Below are positions 1 to 8,051 of a stretch of DNA of 64,000 nt, in pieces. The DNA lies in assembly GCA_002355495.1 (NCBI GenBank), contig AP017424.1, forward strand, positions 5,459,501 through 5,523,500. The letters run 5' to 3'. The stretch is from Streptomyces laurentii. Lineage in GTDB: Bacteria > Actinomycetota > Actinomycetes > Streptomycetales > Streptomycetaceae. The notes under the pieces were generated by a model. It saw only the letters and a list, made by a program, of their open reading frames with translations, did no database searches and was not told the origin of the DNA. A program made the position numbers and the translations under genes. Every line of letters starts with the position of its first letter. Positions within the stretch are counted from its first letter, which is position 1.

Positions 1-1
1 C

Positions 2-1372
2 GAGGTCGCCGAAGAGGCGTACTTCCACCACGAGTTGGGCGTTCTCGCGCTGTGCCGGGGCAACCTCCAGCGGGCCCGCGCCGAACTGGAGGCGTCCATC
101 GGGTTGCGCGGCGCCGTCGCCGACAAGCGCGGCACCGTCGCCGGCCGCCGGGCCCTCGCGCTCGTCGCCGACCTCACCGGCGAGTCCGCCGTCGCGCCGA
201 TGGACGAGGCGCCCGCCGCCGTACCGGGGCCGGGGCCGGCCACGCCCGCCCCGCTCGCGTCCGGGCTGCCGCGCCGCGAGGGACCCGCCTTGCCGCAGCG
301 CGGCACCCCGAAGACCGGTCCGGTGAGTGCCACGGCCGCGACCGCCGCACTTCCGACGGGCTCCGCAGGTCCCGCGACGGCGCCGACCGCCGCGCTTCCG
401 ACGACCGGACCGAAGAACGGTCCGAAGGGCGGTCCGGCGAGCGGCGCGGTGGGCGCGACCGCCGCGACCGCCGCGCTCCCGGCCGGTCCCACGGGGCCCG
501 CCGCGGCGCCGACCGCCGCACTCCCGAAGAGCGGACCGAAGGCCGGGCCCATGAGCGGCGCGGCCGCGACGGGCGCGCTGTCGGCGAAGTCCGCCTTCCC
601 CGACCTCGCGCCGCCGACCCCGGCCACCCCGATGCCCCCGGTGGCCTCCAAGGCGTCCCTGGACGCCTTCGCCGCCTTCCCGGACGACCCCGCGGCCACC
701 GCCGCGACGGGCCGCCTCCAGGCCGCGGGCCCGGGCTCCGCCCCGCGCCCCGGCCAGGCGACCACCGTGACGCCGGCCGTGAAGCGGGGCAAGGGCGGCC
801 GGCACGGCATGCGCGGCGGCATCCTCTCCGGCGCCCGCCGCAACGTGGCCGCCATCGGCGCGGGCGTCCTCCTCGCCGCCGTCCTCGGCACCGTGGTCAC
901 CCTCGGCGCCACCTCCGGCGAGGGCGACGAACCCGGCGCCGGCGACCAGGTCACCTCGGACAGCACGCCCGCCCAGGACGGTACGCAGGACGGCACCGGC
1001 GGCGACGCCGAGCCCACCGAGAACGCCGCCACCGACGGTCCCGGCGGCCCCGCGGCCCCGGACCCGACCGCCACCACGGCGCCGACCACCACCGCCTCGA
1101 CGGACCCGACGGCCACCCCGTCCGACACGCCCTCCGCGACCGGGTCCGCCTCGCCGACCCCCACGGAGACCACGCACTCGCCGCGCCCGACCCAGAGCCC
1201 GACGGGGACCACGGAGCCCACCACGCCGCCGGCCACCGACCCCGCCACGACTCCGCCGACCACCGAGCCGACCGCCACGGAGCCGGACCCCACCAACACC
1301 GGCCCCAGCGGCTCCGCCTCCGCCTCCCTCGGCGGCGACACCCCGGCCGCGTCGACGGACGCGACGGCCTGA
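2..1372 (+). CDS. C-terminal part of a TPR-type protein with a transmembrane segment and a Pro/Thr/Ser-rich tail (5' end outside window)
   Basis: The frame is open from the first bases of the window, so the true start lies upstream; TTG at 35 is only an internal codon. The first ~60 residues look like the end of a tetratricopeptide-type helical region (ALCRGNLQRARAELEASIGL). A ~200-residue low-complexity Ala/Pro/Gly/Thr stretch follows, with repeated ATAALP and GPKxGP motifs. A single hydrophobic segment is coded at about 841-918 (VAAIGAGVLLAAVLGTVVTL). The C-terminus is a ~130-residue Thr/Pro/Ser/Ala-rich tail, probably exposed outside the membrane. The domain that would define its function is not in the window; large Streptomyces ATP/GTP-binding TPR regulators often end like this, but that is inference. 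A strong hairpin follows 22 bases after the stop. Confidence 0.75.
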   Translation, partial: EVAEEAYFHHELGVLALCRGNLQRARAELEASIGLRGAVADKRGTVAGRRALALVADLTGESAVAPMDEAPAAVPGPGPATPAPLASGLPRREGPALPQRGTPKTGPVSATAATAALPTGSAGPATAPTAALPTTGPKNGPKGGPASGAVGATAATAALPAGPTGPAAAPTAALPKSGPKAGPMSGAAATGALSAKSAFPDLAPPTPATPMPPVASKASLDAFAAFPDDPAATAATGRLQAAGPGSAPRPGQATTVTPAVKRGKGGRHGMRGGILSGARRNVAAIGAGVLLAAVLGTVVTLGATSGEGDEPGAGDQVTSDSTPAQDGTQDGTGGDAEPTENAATDGPGGPAAPDPTATTAPTTTASTDPTATPSDTPSATGSASPTPTETTHSPRPTQSPTGTTEPTTPPATDPATTPPTTEPTATEPDPTNTGPSGSASASLGGDTPAASTDATA

Positions 1373-1394
1373 CGCGAGGGCCTCACGACGCGTA

Positions 1395-1427
1395 CGAGGG
1401 GTGACCCGGTGCCCGGGTCACCCCTCG
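1395..1427 (+). terminator. Intrinsic-type hairpin after the partial TPR gene
   Basis: Inverted repeat with arms CGAGGGGTGACCCGG and CCGGGTCACCCCTCG around a short loop, 22 bases past the stop codon at 1372. The rest of 1428-1581 carries no supported gene. Confidence 0.7.
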
Positions 1428-1581
1428 TCGTCGTGCCCGGCCGGTGTCAGCGCGGCGTGGCAGAGTCCTCGCCATGACGATGCCGGACAGGGGCGGACGC
1501 GTACTGCCCGAGAGCACCGGACACGACCCGTTCGACGCTCCCGCCTGGTCCGGGGCGAAGGGCGGGTACGGCGGTACGACA

Positions 1582-1617
1582 CAGGGCCCCGGTGCGATCG
1601 CTCGCACCAGGGCCCTG
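1582..1617 (-). terminator. Hairpin downstream of nucS
   Basis: Arms CAGGGCCC and GGGCCCTG with an inner GGTGCGA/TCGCACC stem, starting 35 bases after the nucS stop on the minus strand. Confidence 0.6.
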
Positions 1618-1652
1618 CGCCGTACAGCCGTCCTACGCGGCGGCGTGGCCGG

Positions 1653-2372
1653 TCAGAACAGCCGCAGCTTGTCGTCCTCGATGCCGCGCAGCGCGTCGTA
1701 GTCGAGCACCACGCAGTCGATGCCGCGGTCGTTCGCCAGCACGCGGGCTTGCGGCTTGATCTCCTGCGCGGCGAAGATGCCCTTGACCGGCGCGAGGTGC
1801 GGGTCGCGGTTGAGCAGGTCGAGGTAGCGGGTCAGCTGCTCCACGCCGTCGATCTCGCCGCGCCGCTTGATCTCCACCGCGACGGTAGCGCCGTCGGAGT
1901 CCCGGCACAGGATGTCCACCGGGCCGATGGCCGTCGGGTACTCGCGGCGGACCAGCGTCCAGCCCTCGCCGAGCGTCTCGATCCGGTCCGCGAGCAGCTC
2001 CTGGAGGTGCGCTTCCACACCGTCCTTGATCAGGCCCGGGTCCACGCCCAGCTCGTGCGAGGAGTCGTGGAGGATCTCCTCCATCGTGATGATCAGCTTC
2101 TCGCCCGCCTTGTTGACGACGGTCCAGACCGCCGCGGCGACCGTCTCGCCGCCGCCGCCGTCGCCGTTGGCGCCGGACGCGGCGTCACCGCCCGCCGACT
2201 CCTTGAGCGTGCACGGCGGCGACATCCAGTTGAGCGGTTTGTACGCCCGGTCGTCCGCATGAACGGAGACGCTGCCGTCTGCCTTGACGAGGATCAGACG
2301 GGGCGCGGAGGGCAGGTGGGCCGTGAGCCGACCCGCGTAGTCCACGGAGCAGCGGGCAATGACGAGACGCAT
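1653..2372 (-). CDS. nucS: Mismatch-specific endonuclease NucS (EndoMS)
   Basis: A 239-residue protein. NucS cuts both strands at mismatched base pairs and is the non-canonical mismatch-repair enzyme of actinobacteria, which lack MutS/MutL. The ATG at 2372 gives the conserved N-terminus MRLVIARCSVDYAGRL; the frame stays open upstream to 2561 but that stretch is not NucS-like. The C-terminal half has the RecB-like nuclease core: GPVDILCRD supplies the catalytic Asp and VAVEIKRRGE the Glu-x-Lys pair. The protein ends in KLRLF, the type of C-terminal motif that binds the replication sliding clamp. The S. coelicolor orthologue is SCO5388. A short acidic/Gly-Asn linker near residues 60-75 is slightly longer than in shorter NucS proteins. 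It is divergent from the SCO5389-family gene. Confidence 0.93.
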   Translation of the reverse strand: MRLVIARCSVDYAGRLTAHLPSAPRLILVKADGSVSVHADDRAYKPLNWMSPPCTLKESAGGDAASGANGDGGGGETVAAAVWTVVNKAGEKLIITMEEILHDSSHELGVDPGLIKDGVEAHLQELLADRIETLGEGWTLVRREYPTAIGPVDILCRDSDGATVAVEIKRRGEIDGVEQLTRYLDLLNRDPHLAPVKGIFAAQEIKPQARVLANDRGIDCVVLDYDALRGIEDDKLRLF

Positions 2373-2633
2373 GGTGCGCAACGCTACAAGACGGAGCCCG
2401 TCCGGCGCGATTCGGGCGCCCGGCGGGCTCGGGTGACCGCCCGGCGTACGCCCGGCGTACGTCCAACTCCCCTGTGGGCATGGCTGGTTGTGTGCCCATT
2501 CTCCTGGTGCGGGCCGGACCCGGCCCTTACCGTGGAGGACGGGAGGTCGTCGTCCGTGCACGCTGTGTGCGCGCCGCGGCCCCCCGGCCCTGCCCGTAAG
2601 ACCCCGCCTTCCGGGGTCGCGAGAGGAGAACCC

Positions 2634-3026
2634 ATGTCGCTCGACGTCTCACCGGCGCTGTTGGCACAGGCCGAGCGAGGCGAGGTCGACGAAGCCGACT
2701 TCGTCGACTGCGTCCGGACCTCCCTGCCCTACGCGTGGGAGATGATCAGCTCTCTGGTGGCACAGCTGGAGGTCGAAGGCGGAGAGTTCGCCGACAACCA
2801 GACCCCGCCGCCGGACGAGCAGGCACGCGGCCAGCTGCTGCGCGCGCTCGCGAGTGATGCCATCCGCGGTGCCCTCCAGCGGCACTTCGGCGTGCGCCTC
2901 GCCTTCCAGAACTGCCACCGGGTGGCGGTCTTCCCGCTGGACGCCGCCTCCGACGACCGGCTCGCCCGCTTCACTTCCGTACGAGGGCAGCTGCTCAACC
3001 AGTCGCCGGAACTGCGCGACTGCTGA
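2634..3026 (+). CDS. SCO5389-family conserved actinobacterial protein
   Basis: A 130-residue soluble protein with no signal peptide or membrane segment. ATG 2634 follows GAGAGGAGAA at the usual ribosome-binding distance; the open frame upstream to 1401 overlaps nucS antisense and is spurious. The protein is mostly helical, with AWEMISSLVAQLE, an acidic linker with PPPDEQ, and a Leu/Ala-rich C-terminal half ending LLNQSPELRDC. It matches the conserved family named after S. coelicolor SCO5389, which sits next to nucS there too. No catalytic motif is visible and the function is unknown. The constant pairing with nucS may be only positional. Confidence 0.85.
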   Translation: MSLDVSPALLAQAERGEVDEADFVDCVRTSLPYAWEMISSLVAQLEVEGGEFADNQTPPPDEQARGQLLRALASDAIRGALQRHFGVRLAFQNCHRVAVFPLDAASDDRLARFTSVRGQLLNQSPELRDC

Positions 3027-3232
3027 CCGAAGCGCCCGGCGCCGCCGCGCCGTACCGACCCGGGAAGCACCGCGGACACGGCAGTGGCGGCACGGTCTTT
3101 CGCGTCGGGCGGCACCCGGGGCGCCTGCCTCGGCCGTGTCCGGGAAGCAGTGTCGTCTGCCCGTGGCCTGGGAGAACCCCCAGTGGACCCCCAGGTGAAC
3201 CTCCAGGGGAGAAACTTCCCGAACACGGCCGA

Positions 3233-3260
3233 GGACCCGACCCCCTCGGGGGCCGGGTCC
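3233..3260. terminator. Hairpin between convergent genes
   Basis: Arms GGACCCG and CCGGGTCC with CCCCC/GGGGG pairing inside, between the SCO5389-family gene (+) and the flavin oxidoreductase (-). It can serve both strands. The remainder of 3027-3299 shows nothing else. Confidence 0.55.
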
Positions 3261-3299
3261 ACGGCGTCCGCGCGGGCCTCCGCGCGGGTTCCCGCCCCC

Positions 3300-4334
3300 T
3301 CAGCGCAGCTGCGGAAGCACCTCGGCGCCCAGCCGCCGCACGTTCTCCTCGGTCGTCGCGAGATCGCCCGACCCCTCGGCCAGCAGGGCGAAGCGCGTGA
3401 TGCCCGTACGCTCCGCCGTCGCCGCGAGCCGGTCCGCCGCGAGCCGTGGCGTCCCCACCGCGTGCAGTCCGCACAACAGCTCCGTGTACGCCACCGGATC
3501 GCGCATCACCCGCTGCCGTCCGTCCGCCGTGACATGGGCTCCGAGGCCCTGTTTCAGCCAGCCCGGCATCGTTTTCAACAGCGTGCGCGCCGCCTCCGGG
3601 CCGTGATCGGCGAGCTGGACCACCCCGGCGGAGACGTGTCCGGCCCCGATCCGGGCGATTTCGTCCGGGTCGCGCCCCGCCTCCCGTGCGTGGCGCGCCC
3701 AGGACTCCACCATCGCGGCCTTGTCCTCGTCGCCGCAGTGCATGCCGAGGAGTATCGGCAGGCCGCGCTCGGCGGCGAGCCGCACGCTCTTCGGCGAGGT
3801 GCAGGCCACCAGGACCTCGGGCGAGGCCGCCCCGCCGATCAGCTCCCCGGGCGCCGGCACCACCGCCACCTCGCGGAACGCGTAGCGTTCCCCGGCGGCG
3901 GCCACCCGCGGCCGGGTGAGCCAGCGCAGCAGCAGGTCGAGCGATTCCGGGAAGCCCTCGTCGTACGCGGGCAGTCCCGCGCCGAAGACCTCCAGGTCGA
4001 TCCACGGGCCGCCCCGGCCCACCCCGAGCGTGAACCGCCCGCCCGAGGTCACGTGCAGCAGCGCCGCCTGCTCGCCGAGTGCCACCGGGTGGACGGTCGG
4101 CAGTACGCTGACGGCGGTGCCGACCCGGATCCGGCGGGTCCGGCCCAGGAGCAGGGCGGCCAGGGTGACGGCCGACGGGCACACCCCGTACGGCACGAAA
4201 TGGTGCTCGGCCAGCCACACCTCGTCGAGCCCCGCCTCCTCGGCGGCCTCGGCGGTGCGGACGGCCCGGTACAGCGGCTCCGCCTGACCCTGGCCCGGGA
4301 ACTGGGCGGCCAGGACGAACGTACCCACGCGCAT
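3300..4334 (-). CDS. LLM-class flavin-dependent oxidoreductase (luciferase-like monooxygenase)
   Basis: A 344-residue bacterial-luciferase-fold protein. The family uses reduced FMN or F420 to oxidise varied small substrates; the substrate here cannot be read from sequence. The conserved order is visible: MRVGTFVLAAQFPGQG at the start, EEAGLDEVWLAEHHF near residue 35, RIRVGTAVSVLPTVHPVALGEQAA near 70-90, GGRFTLGVGRG near 100, and PEVLVACTSPKSVRLAAERGLP past the middle, the usual cofactor-binding scaffold. ATG 4334 was chosen because family similarity begins there; upstream in-frame sequence is GC-rich shadow. It is a single gene, divergent from the zinc-ribbon-like gene at 4557. Confidence 0.85.
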   Translation of the reverse strand: MRVGTFVLAAQFPGQGQAEPLYRAVRTAEAAEEAGLDEVWLAEHHFVPYGVCPSAVTLAALLLGRTRRIRVGTAVSVLPTVHPVALGEQAALLHVTSGGRFTLGVGRGGPWIDLEVFGAGLPAYDEGFPESLDLLLRWLTRPRVAAAGERYAFREVAVVPAPGELIGGAASPEVLVACTSPKSVRLAAERGLPILLGMHCGDEDKAAMVESWARHAREAGRDPDEIARIGAGHVSAGVVQLADHGPEAARTLLKTMPGWLKQGLGAHVTADGRQRVMRDPVAYTELLCGLHAVGTPRLAADRLAATAERTGITRFALLAEGSGDLATTEENVRRLGAEVLPQLR

Positions 4335-4556
4335 TGCTTTTCTGCCTCCTCGTGGCCGGCGCGTCTCCTCCCACGGAGCCCCCGGCGAACTCCCCCTTCC
4401 ATGGCAACAACGCCTGACACGTGCCAAAGGCAACGGCCTTCCGCGAATCTCTTGCGATTTTCGGCTGATCCCCCGCACCCGAGGTCGGAGGCACCTGATC
4501 GCGGCCCGTACGCTGGAAGGAACCGTCCGTGTTCCCGACCTCGGTGAGGTGTCGAA

Positions 4557-4886
4557 GTGTCCCCGCGTCACAACCGCCCGCGCGGCGGTGAGAAGCCCGT
4601 ACGGCAGGGAGATTCGGACGGCGACCGGTACGGCGGCGCGCAGAGCACCGAGACCTGGCAGGGCGAGGAGTGGTACGTCCGCAATGTCGCCGGCGCGAGC
4701 GCGCCCGGCAAGCGCTACCGCTGCCCCGGCTGCGACCAGGAGATCCCGGCGGCCGCGCCGCACGTGGTGGCCTGGCCGGAGTACGGCGGCGTCGACGACC
4801 GCCGGCACTGGCACAAGGCCTGCTGGAACGCGAAGGACCGCCGCACCTCGCGGGTGCAGCGGTCCCGTAACGCGCCTCGTTACTGA
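4557..4886 (+). CDS. Small conserved Streptomyces protein with a Cys/His zinc-ribbon-like motif
   Basis: A 109-residue basic protein starting at GTG 4557. After a polar N-terminus, the core reads EEWYVRNVAGASAPGKRYRCPGC, then a CPGC knuckle, ~20 residues later HVVAWPE, and DRRHWHKACWNAK, so Cys-Cys...His-x-x-Cys could bind one zinc ion. The tail is strongly basic (RRTSRVQRSR). Orthologues sit at this place in other Streptomyces genomes and are often labelled ATP/GTP-binding, but I see no P-loop. A nucleic-acid-binding role is plausible but inferred only from the basic tail and metal knuckle. It converges with the ABC permease gene at 4915. Confidence 0.8.
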   Translation: MSPRHNRPRGGEKPVRQGDSDGDRYGGAQSTETWQGEEWYVRNVAGASAPGKRYRCPGCDQEIPAAAPHVVAWPEYGGVDDRRHWHKACWNAKDRRTSRVQRSRNAPRY

Positions 4887-4914
4887 GCGGCCCTGACGGC
4901 CGGGCGACCGGTCC

Positions 4915-5955
4915 TCACACGTCCCGGTTGCCGAGCAGTGCGTAGGCCGCGCCGAGCGCGGCGGCCGCGAGCCCGGCCATGATCAGCACCGGCTCCCAGC
5001 CCGCCGGGCCGCTGTCGCCGAACGGCGCGGTGTCGCTGTACAGCGCGATCATCTGCGAGGGGATCGCGTACGTGGACAGCAGCTCCTGCAGCGGCCGCAT
5101 CGCCTCGGAGAACATGAACAGCGCCGCCACCAGCGGCAGCAGCAGCACACCGATCATCACCGTGATCGCACCCGCCGAATGCCGCACGATCGCGCCCACG
5201 CCCAGCGCGAGCAGCCCGAGCAGAGCCAGGTAGAGCCCCGCGCCGACGGTGGCCCGCAGCCACTCCGCGGCGGACGGCGTCGCGGAGCCGACCATCGCCA
5301 CCTGCATCGCGCCGAGCACCGCCGCCACCACGGTGACCAGGGTGAACACCAGCAGGAAGAAGATCAGCGCCTTCGCGGTGAGCACCCGGGCGCGGCTCGG
5401 GCAGGCGGTCAGCGTCGTACGGATCATGCCCGTGCCGAACTCCGAGCTGATCGTCAGCACGCCGAGCGTCATCACACAGATCGAGGCCGGCAGCAGGCCG
5501 AAGAAGCCGAGGGCGAGCGCCGAATCGGACGAGCTCTCCCCGGCCGCCGAGGAGGCGACCAGGGCGACGCCGAGCCCGATGAGGACCATCAGCAGCACCA
5601 TGGTCCCCAGCGTCCACATGGTGGAGCGCACCGAGCGGATCTTGGTCCACTCGGAGGCGAGCGCGTCGCCGAGGTGGGCCGCGCGGACCGGGATGGGGGA
5701 GACGTACGCGTGCGGGGCGGCGCCCGGCGGCATCGCGGGCGGCATGCCCGGGTACGCGGCGGCCGGGGCCATGCCCTGCGCCGGACCGGGGACCGGCATC
5801 GGGGCCTGGGCCGGGGCCTGGGCCGGGTGCGGCGCCTGGGCCGGGGCCTGAGCCGGGTGCGGCGCCTGGTGGTGGACCGGCGCCTGGTTCGGATTCGGCG
5901 CCTGGTTCGGGACCGGGATCGGAGCCGGGCTGGGGCTCGGGGGAGGGGTCGTCAT
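4915..5955 (-). CDS. ABC-2-type transporter permease with Pro-rich N-terminal extension
   Basis: A 346-residue membrane protein. The first ~95 residues are cytosolic, rich in Pro/Ala/Gln with repeated HPAQAPAQAP units, which is unusual for the family. The ABC-2 permease core follows: ALASEWTKIRSVRSTMWTLG, then about six hydrophobic segments (MVLLMVLIGLGVALVAS, FFGLLPASICVMTLGVL, ALIFFLLVFTLVTVVAA, LYLALLGLLALGVGAIV, VMIGVLLLPLVAALFMF, VLIMAGLAAAALGAAYALL). ISSEFGTGMIRTTLTACP is a conserved permease loop. ATG 5955 overlaps the stop of the ATPase gene by 4 bases, so the two are translationally coupled. The substrate is unknown. Confidence 0.88.
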   Translation of the reverse strand: MTTPPPSPSPAPIPVPNQAPNPNQAPVHHQAPHPAQAPAQAPHPAQAPAQAPMPVPGPAQGMAPAAAYPGMPPAMPPGAAPHAYVSPIPVRAAHLGDALASEWTKIRSVRSTMWTLGTMVLLMVLIGLGVALVASSAAGESSSDSALALGFFGLLPASICVMTLGVLTISSEFGTGMIRTTLTACPSRARVLTAKALIFFLLVFTLVTVVAAVLGAMQVAMVGSATPSAAEWLRATVGAGLYLALLGLLALGVGAIVRHSAGAITVMIGVLLLPLVAALFMFSEAMRPLQELLSTYAIPSQMIALYSDTAPFGDSGPAGWEPVLIMAGLAAAALGAAYALLGNRDV

Positions 5956-7118
5956 CGGGCGTCCTCGGCGTTCTGCGGCGACTGGGGCTGCGGCTGCATC
6001 GTCCGCGGGGCGGCGGGAGCGTTCTGCGGCGGTACGGCCGGGGCCGCGGGCGCGACGGGCGCCGCCGGGGTGGCGTACGGGTTCTGTCCGGGCGGCGGCG
6101 GGGCGTACCAGCCCTGCTGCGGCACCTCGGGGATCACCGGCCCCTGCTGCTCCGGCAGCTGGTACGGCGCGGCCGGCGGCTGGAGGTGGGCGAGCCGGTC
6201 GTCGGTCGACCGGTAGTCCACGGCGCTCTGCGTCATGCGCATGTACGCCTCCTCCAGCGACGCCTGGTGCGGCGAGAGCTCCCACAGCCGGATGTCCGCC
6301 TCGTGCGCGAGGTCGCTGATCCGCGGCAGCGCGAGACCGGTCACCCGCAGCGCGCCGTCCGGCTCCGGCATCACGCCGCCGCCGGCCTCGGTGAGCGCCG
6401 TCGTCAGCTTCTCGCGCTGGGCGGGATCGGTCTGCGGCGTGCGCACCCGGGCGAAGTCGGCCGAGTTCGCCGAGATGAAGTCCGTCACGCTCATGTCGGC
6501 GAGCAGCCGGCCGCGGCCGATGACGATCAGATGGTCCGCGGTCAGCGCCATCTCGCTCATGAGGTGGCTGGAGACGAACACGGTGCGGCCCTCGGAGGCC
6601 AGCTTCTTCATCAGGTTGCGGACCCAGAGGATGCCCTCCGGGTCGAGGCCGTTGACCGGCTCGTCGAACAGCAGCACCTGCGGGTCGCCGAGGAGCGCCG
6701 CCGCGATGCCGAGGCGCTGGCCCATGCCGAGCGAGAAGCCGTTGGAGCGGCGCCGGGCCACGTCCTGCAGGCCGACCACGCCGAGCACCTCGTCCACGCG
6801 CTGGGCCGGGATCCCGGCGAGCTGCGCGAGCGACAGCAGGTGGTTGCGGGCGCTGCGGCCGCCGTGCACGGCCTTCGCGTCGAGCAGCGCGCCGACCTGG
6901 CGGGGCGCGTTCGGCAGCTGCCGGAACGGGTGCCCGCCGATCGTCACGTGCCCGGCCGTCGGCCGGTCGAGGCCGAGGATCATGCGCATCGTCGTCGACT
7001 TGCCCGAGCCGTTGGGGCCCAGGAAGCCGGTCACGTGCCCGGGCCGTACCTGGAAGGAAAGGTTGTCCACCGCCGTCTTCGCGCCGTACTGCTTGGTCAG
7101 GCCGACTGCCTCGATCAT
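5952..7118 (-). CDS. ABC transporter ATP-binding protein
   Basis: A 388-residue ATPase partner of the following permease. Visible motifs are Walker A GPNGSGKST near residue 35, signature SLGMGQRLGIAAALLGDP, Walker B VLLFDEPVNGLD, and an H-loop in VFVSSHLMSEM. After the ~300-residue ATPase and its C-terminal regulatory part there is a ~80-residue Pro/Gln/Ala-rich tail (PEQQGPVIPEVPQQG and beyond), matching the Pro-rich head of the permease. ATG 7118 is preceded by GGGGCTGGAGA. It is the paralogue of the ATPase at 8052-9089 (both begin MIE.xGLTK.xGAKTAVDNL), so the two pairs arose by tandem duplication. Either export or permease-assembly roles are possible. Confidence 0.88.
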   Translation of the reverse strand: MIEAVGLTKQYGAKTAVDNLSFQVRPGHVTGFLGPNGSGKSTTMRMILGLDRPTAGHVTIGGHPFRQLPNAPRQVGALLDAKAVHGGRSARNHLLSLAQLAGIPAQRVDEVLGVVGLQDVARRRSNGFSLGMGQRLGIAAALLGDPQVLLFDEPVNGLDPEGILWVRNLMKKLASEGRTVFVSSHLMSEMALTADHLIVIGRGRLLADMSVTDFISANSADFARVRTPQTDPAQREKLTTALTEAGGGVMPEPDGALRVTGLALPRISDLAHEADIRLWELSPHQASLEEAYMRMTQSAVDYRSTDDRLAHLQPPAAPYQLPEQQGPVIPEVPQQGWYAPPPPGQNPYATPAAPVAPAAPAVPPQNAPAAPRTMQPQPQSPQNAEDAR

Positions 7119-7268
7119 TCTCCAGCCCCATCGACAAGGTCGGGTCGTCGGGGCGTGACGGCCGTCGGCCGGAATCCCCCGTACGAGCGAAGAGCTTAAC
7201 CAGCTCTTTACGGTTCCGCGTCAGCCGAATCGTGATCTCTCGGGCGCTCCGGGGGAGGTGGGGCAGCT

Positions 7269-8048
7269 CTACGCGTCCCGCTTCTTGAGCACCACGTACC
7301 CGCCGAGCAGCGCCGCGAGCACCCACAGGACCATGATCCCGAGGCCGCCCCACGGGCCGTACGGCGCCTTCTCGCCGCCCAGCGCCTCCGGTACCACCTG
7401 CATGATCTTGGAGCCGGCCTGGTCCGGGAAGTAGCGGGCGACCTCCTTGGCCTTCGGGACCGCCGAGAGGATCTGGGAGATCAGGAAGAAGAACGGCACG
7501 AGGATGCCCAGCGACAGCATCGAGCTGCGCAGCATCGTCGTCACGCCCATCGAGAACAGCGCGATCAGCCCCATGTAGAGGCCGGCACCGATCACCGCGC
7601 GCAGCACGTTGTCCGCGCCGAGGGTGGTGCGGTGGTCGCCGAGCAGCGCCTGGCCGAGGAAGAACGACAGGAAGCCGGTCGCGAGCCCCACCACCAAGGC
7701 GAGCACCGCCGCCACCGTGATCTTCGAGAAGAGGAAGGCGGCCCGCTGCGGGACCGCCGCGAGCGAGGTGCGGATCATGCCCGACGAATACTCGGTGCCG
7801 ACCACGAGCACGCCGAAGACCACCATCGCCAGCTGCCCGAGCACCATCCCGGAGAAGCTGACGAAGGTCGGGTCGAAGGTGGCCCGCTGGATCGGGTCGA
7901 GGTGGTCGAACTGCGAGCGCATCAGCGCGCTCAGCGCCGCGCCCATCGCCACCGTCACCACCAGGGCGCTCGCCAGCGTCCACACCGTGGACGAGACCGT
8001 CCGGATCTTGGTCCACTCCGACCGCAGGACCGCGGATGCCGCCGCCAT
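7269..8048 (-). CDS. ABC-2-type transporter permease
   Basis: A 259-residue permease without the Pro-rich head of its paralogue. It begins with the same SEWTKIRTVSSTVWTLAS motif and has the same EYSSGMIRTSLAAVP loop and six predicted membrane segments (LVVTVAMGAALSAL, MVLGQLAMVVFGVLVVG, ITVAAVLALVVGLATGFLSF, LYMGLIALFSMGVTTML, LGILVPFFFLISQIL, IMVLWVLAALLGGYVVLKKRD). It begins 3 bases after the ATPase stop, so the pair is one transcription unit. A 150-base gap separates it from the second pair, with no clear terminator. The substrate is unknown. Confidence 0.88.
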   Translation of the reverse strand: MAAASAVLRSEWTKIRTVSSTVWTLASALVVTVAMGAALSALMRSQFDHLDPIQRATFDPTFVSFSGMVLGQLAMVVFGVLVVGTEYSSGMIRTSLAAVPQRAAFLFSKITVAAVLALVVGLATGFLSFFLGQALLGDHRTTLGADNVLRAVIGAGLYMGLIALFSMGVTTMLRSSMLSLGILVPFFFLISQILSAVPKAKEVARYFPDQAGSKIMQVVPEALGGEKAPYGPWGGLGIMVLWVLAALLGGYVVLKKRDA

Positions 8049-8051
8049 CGC

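Noticed and set aside
1444..1701. Open frame starting with MTMPDRGGRVLPES after the first terminator
   Set aside because: It runs straight through the nucS terminator hairpin and into nucS antisense. The product is low complexity and no ribosome-binding site stands out.
4915..8016. A 1033-residue open frame spanning two permeases and an ATPase
   Set aside because: Only its last 346 residues look like protein. The rest is an Arg/Ala/Gly-rich shadow of the ABC genes.
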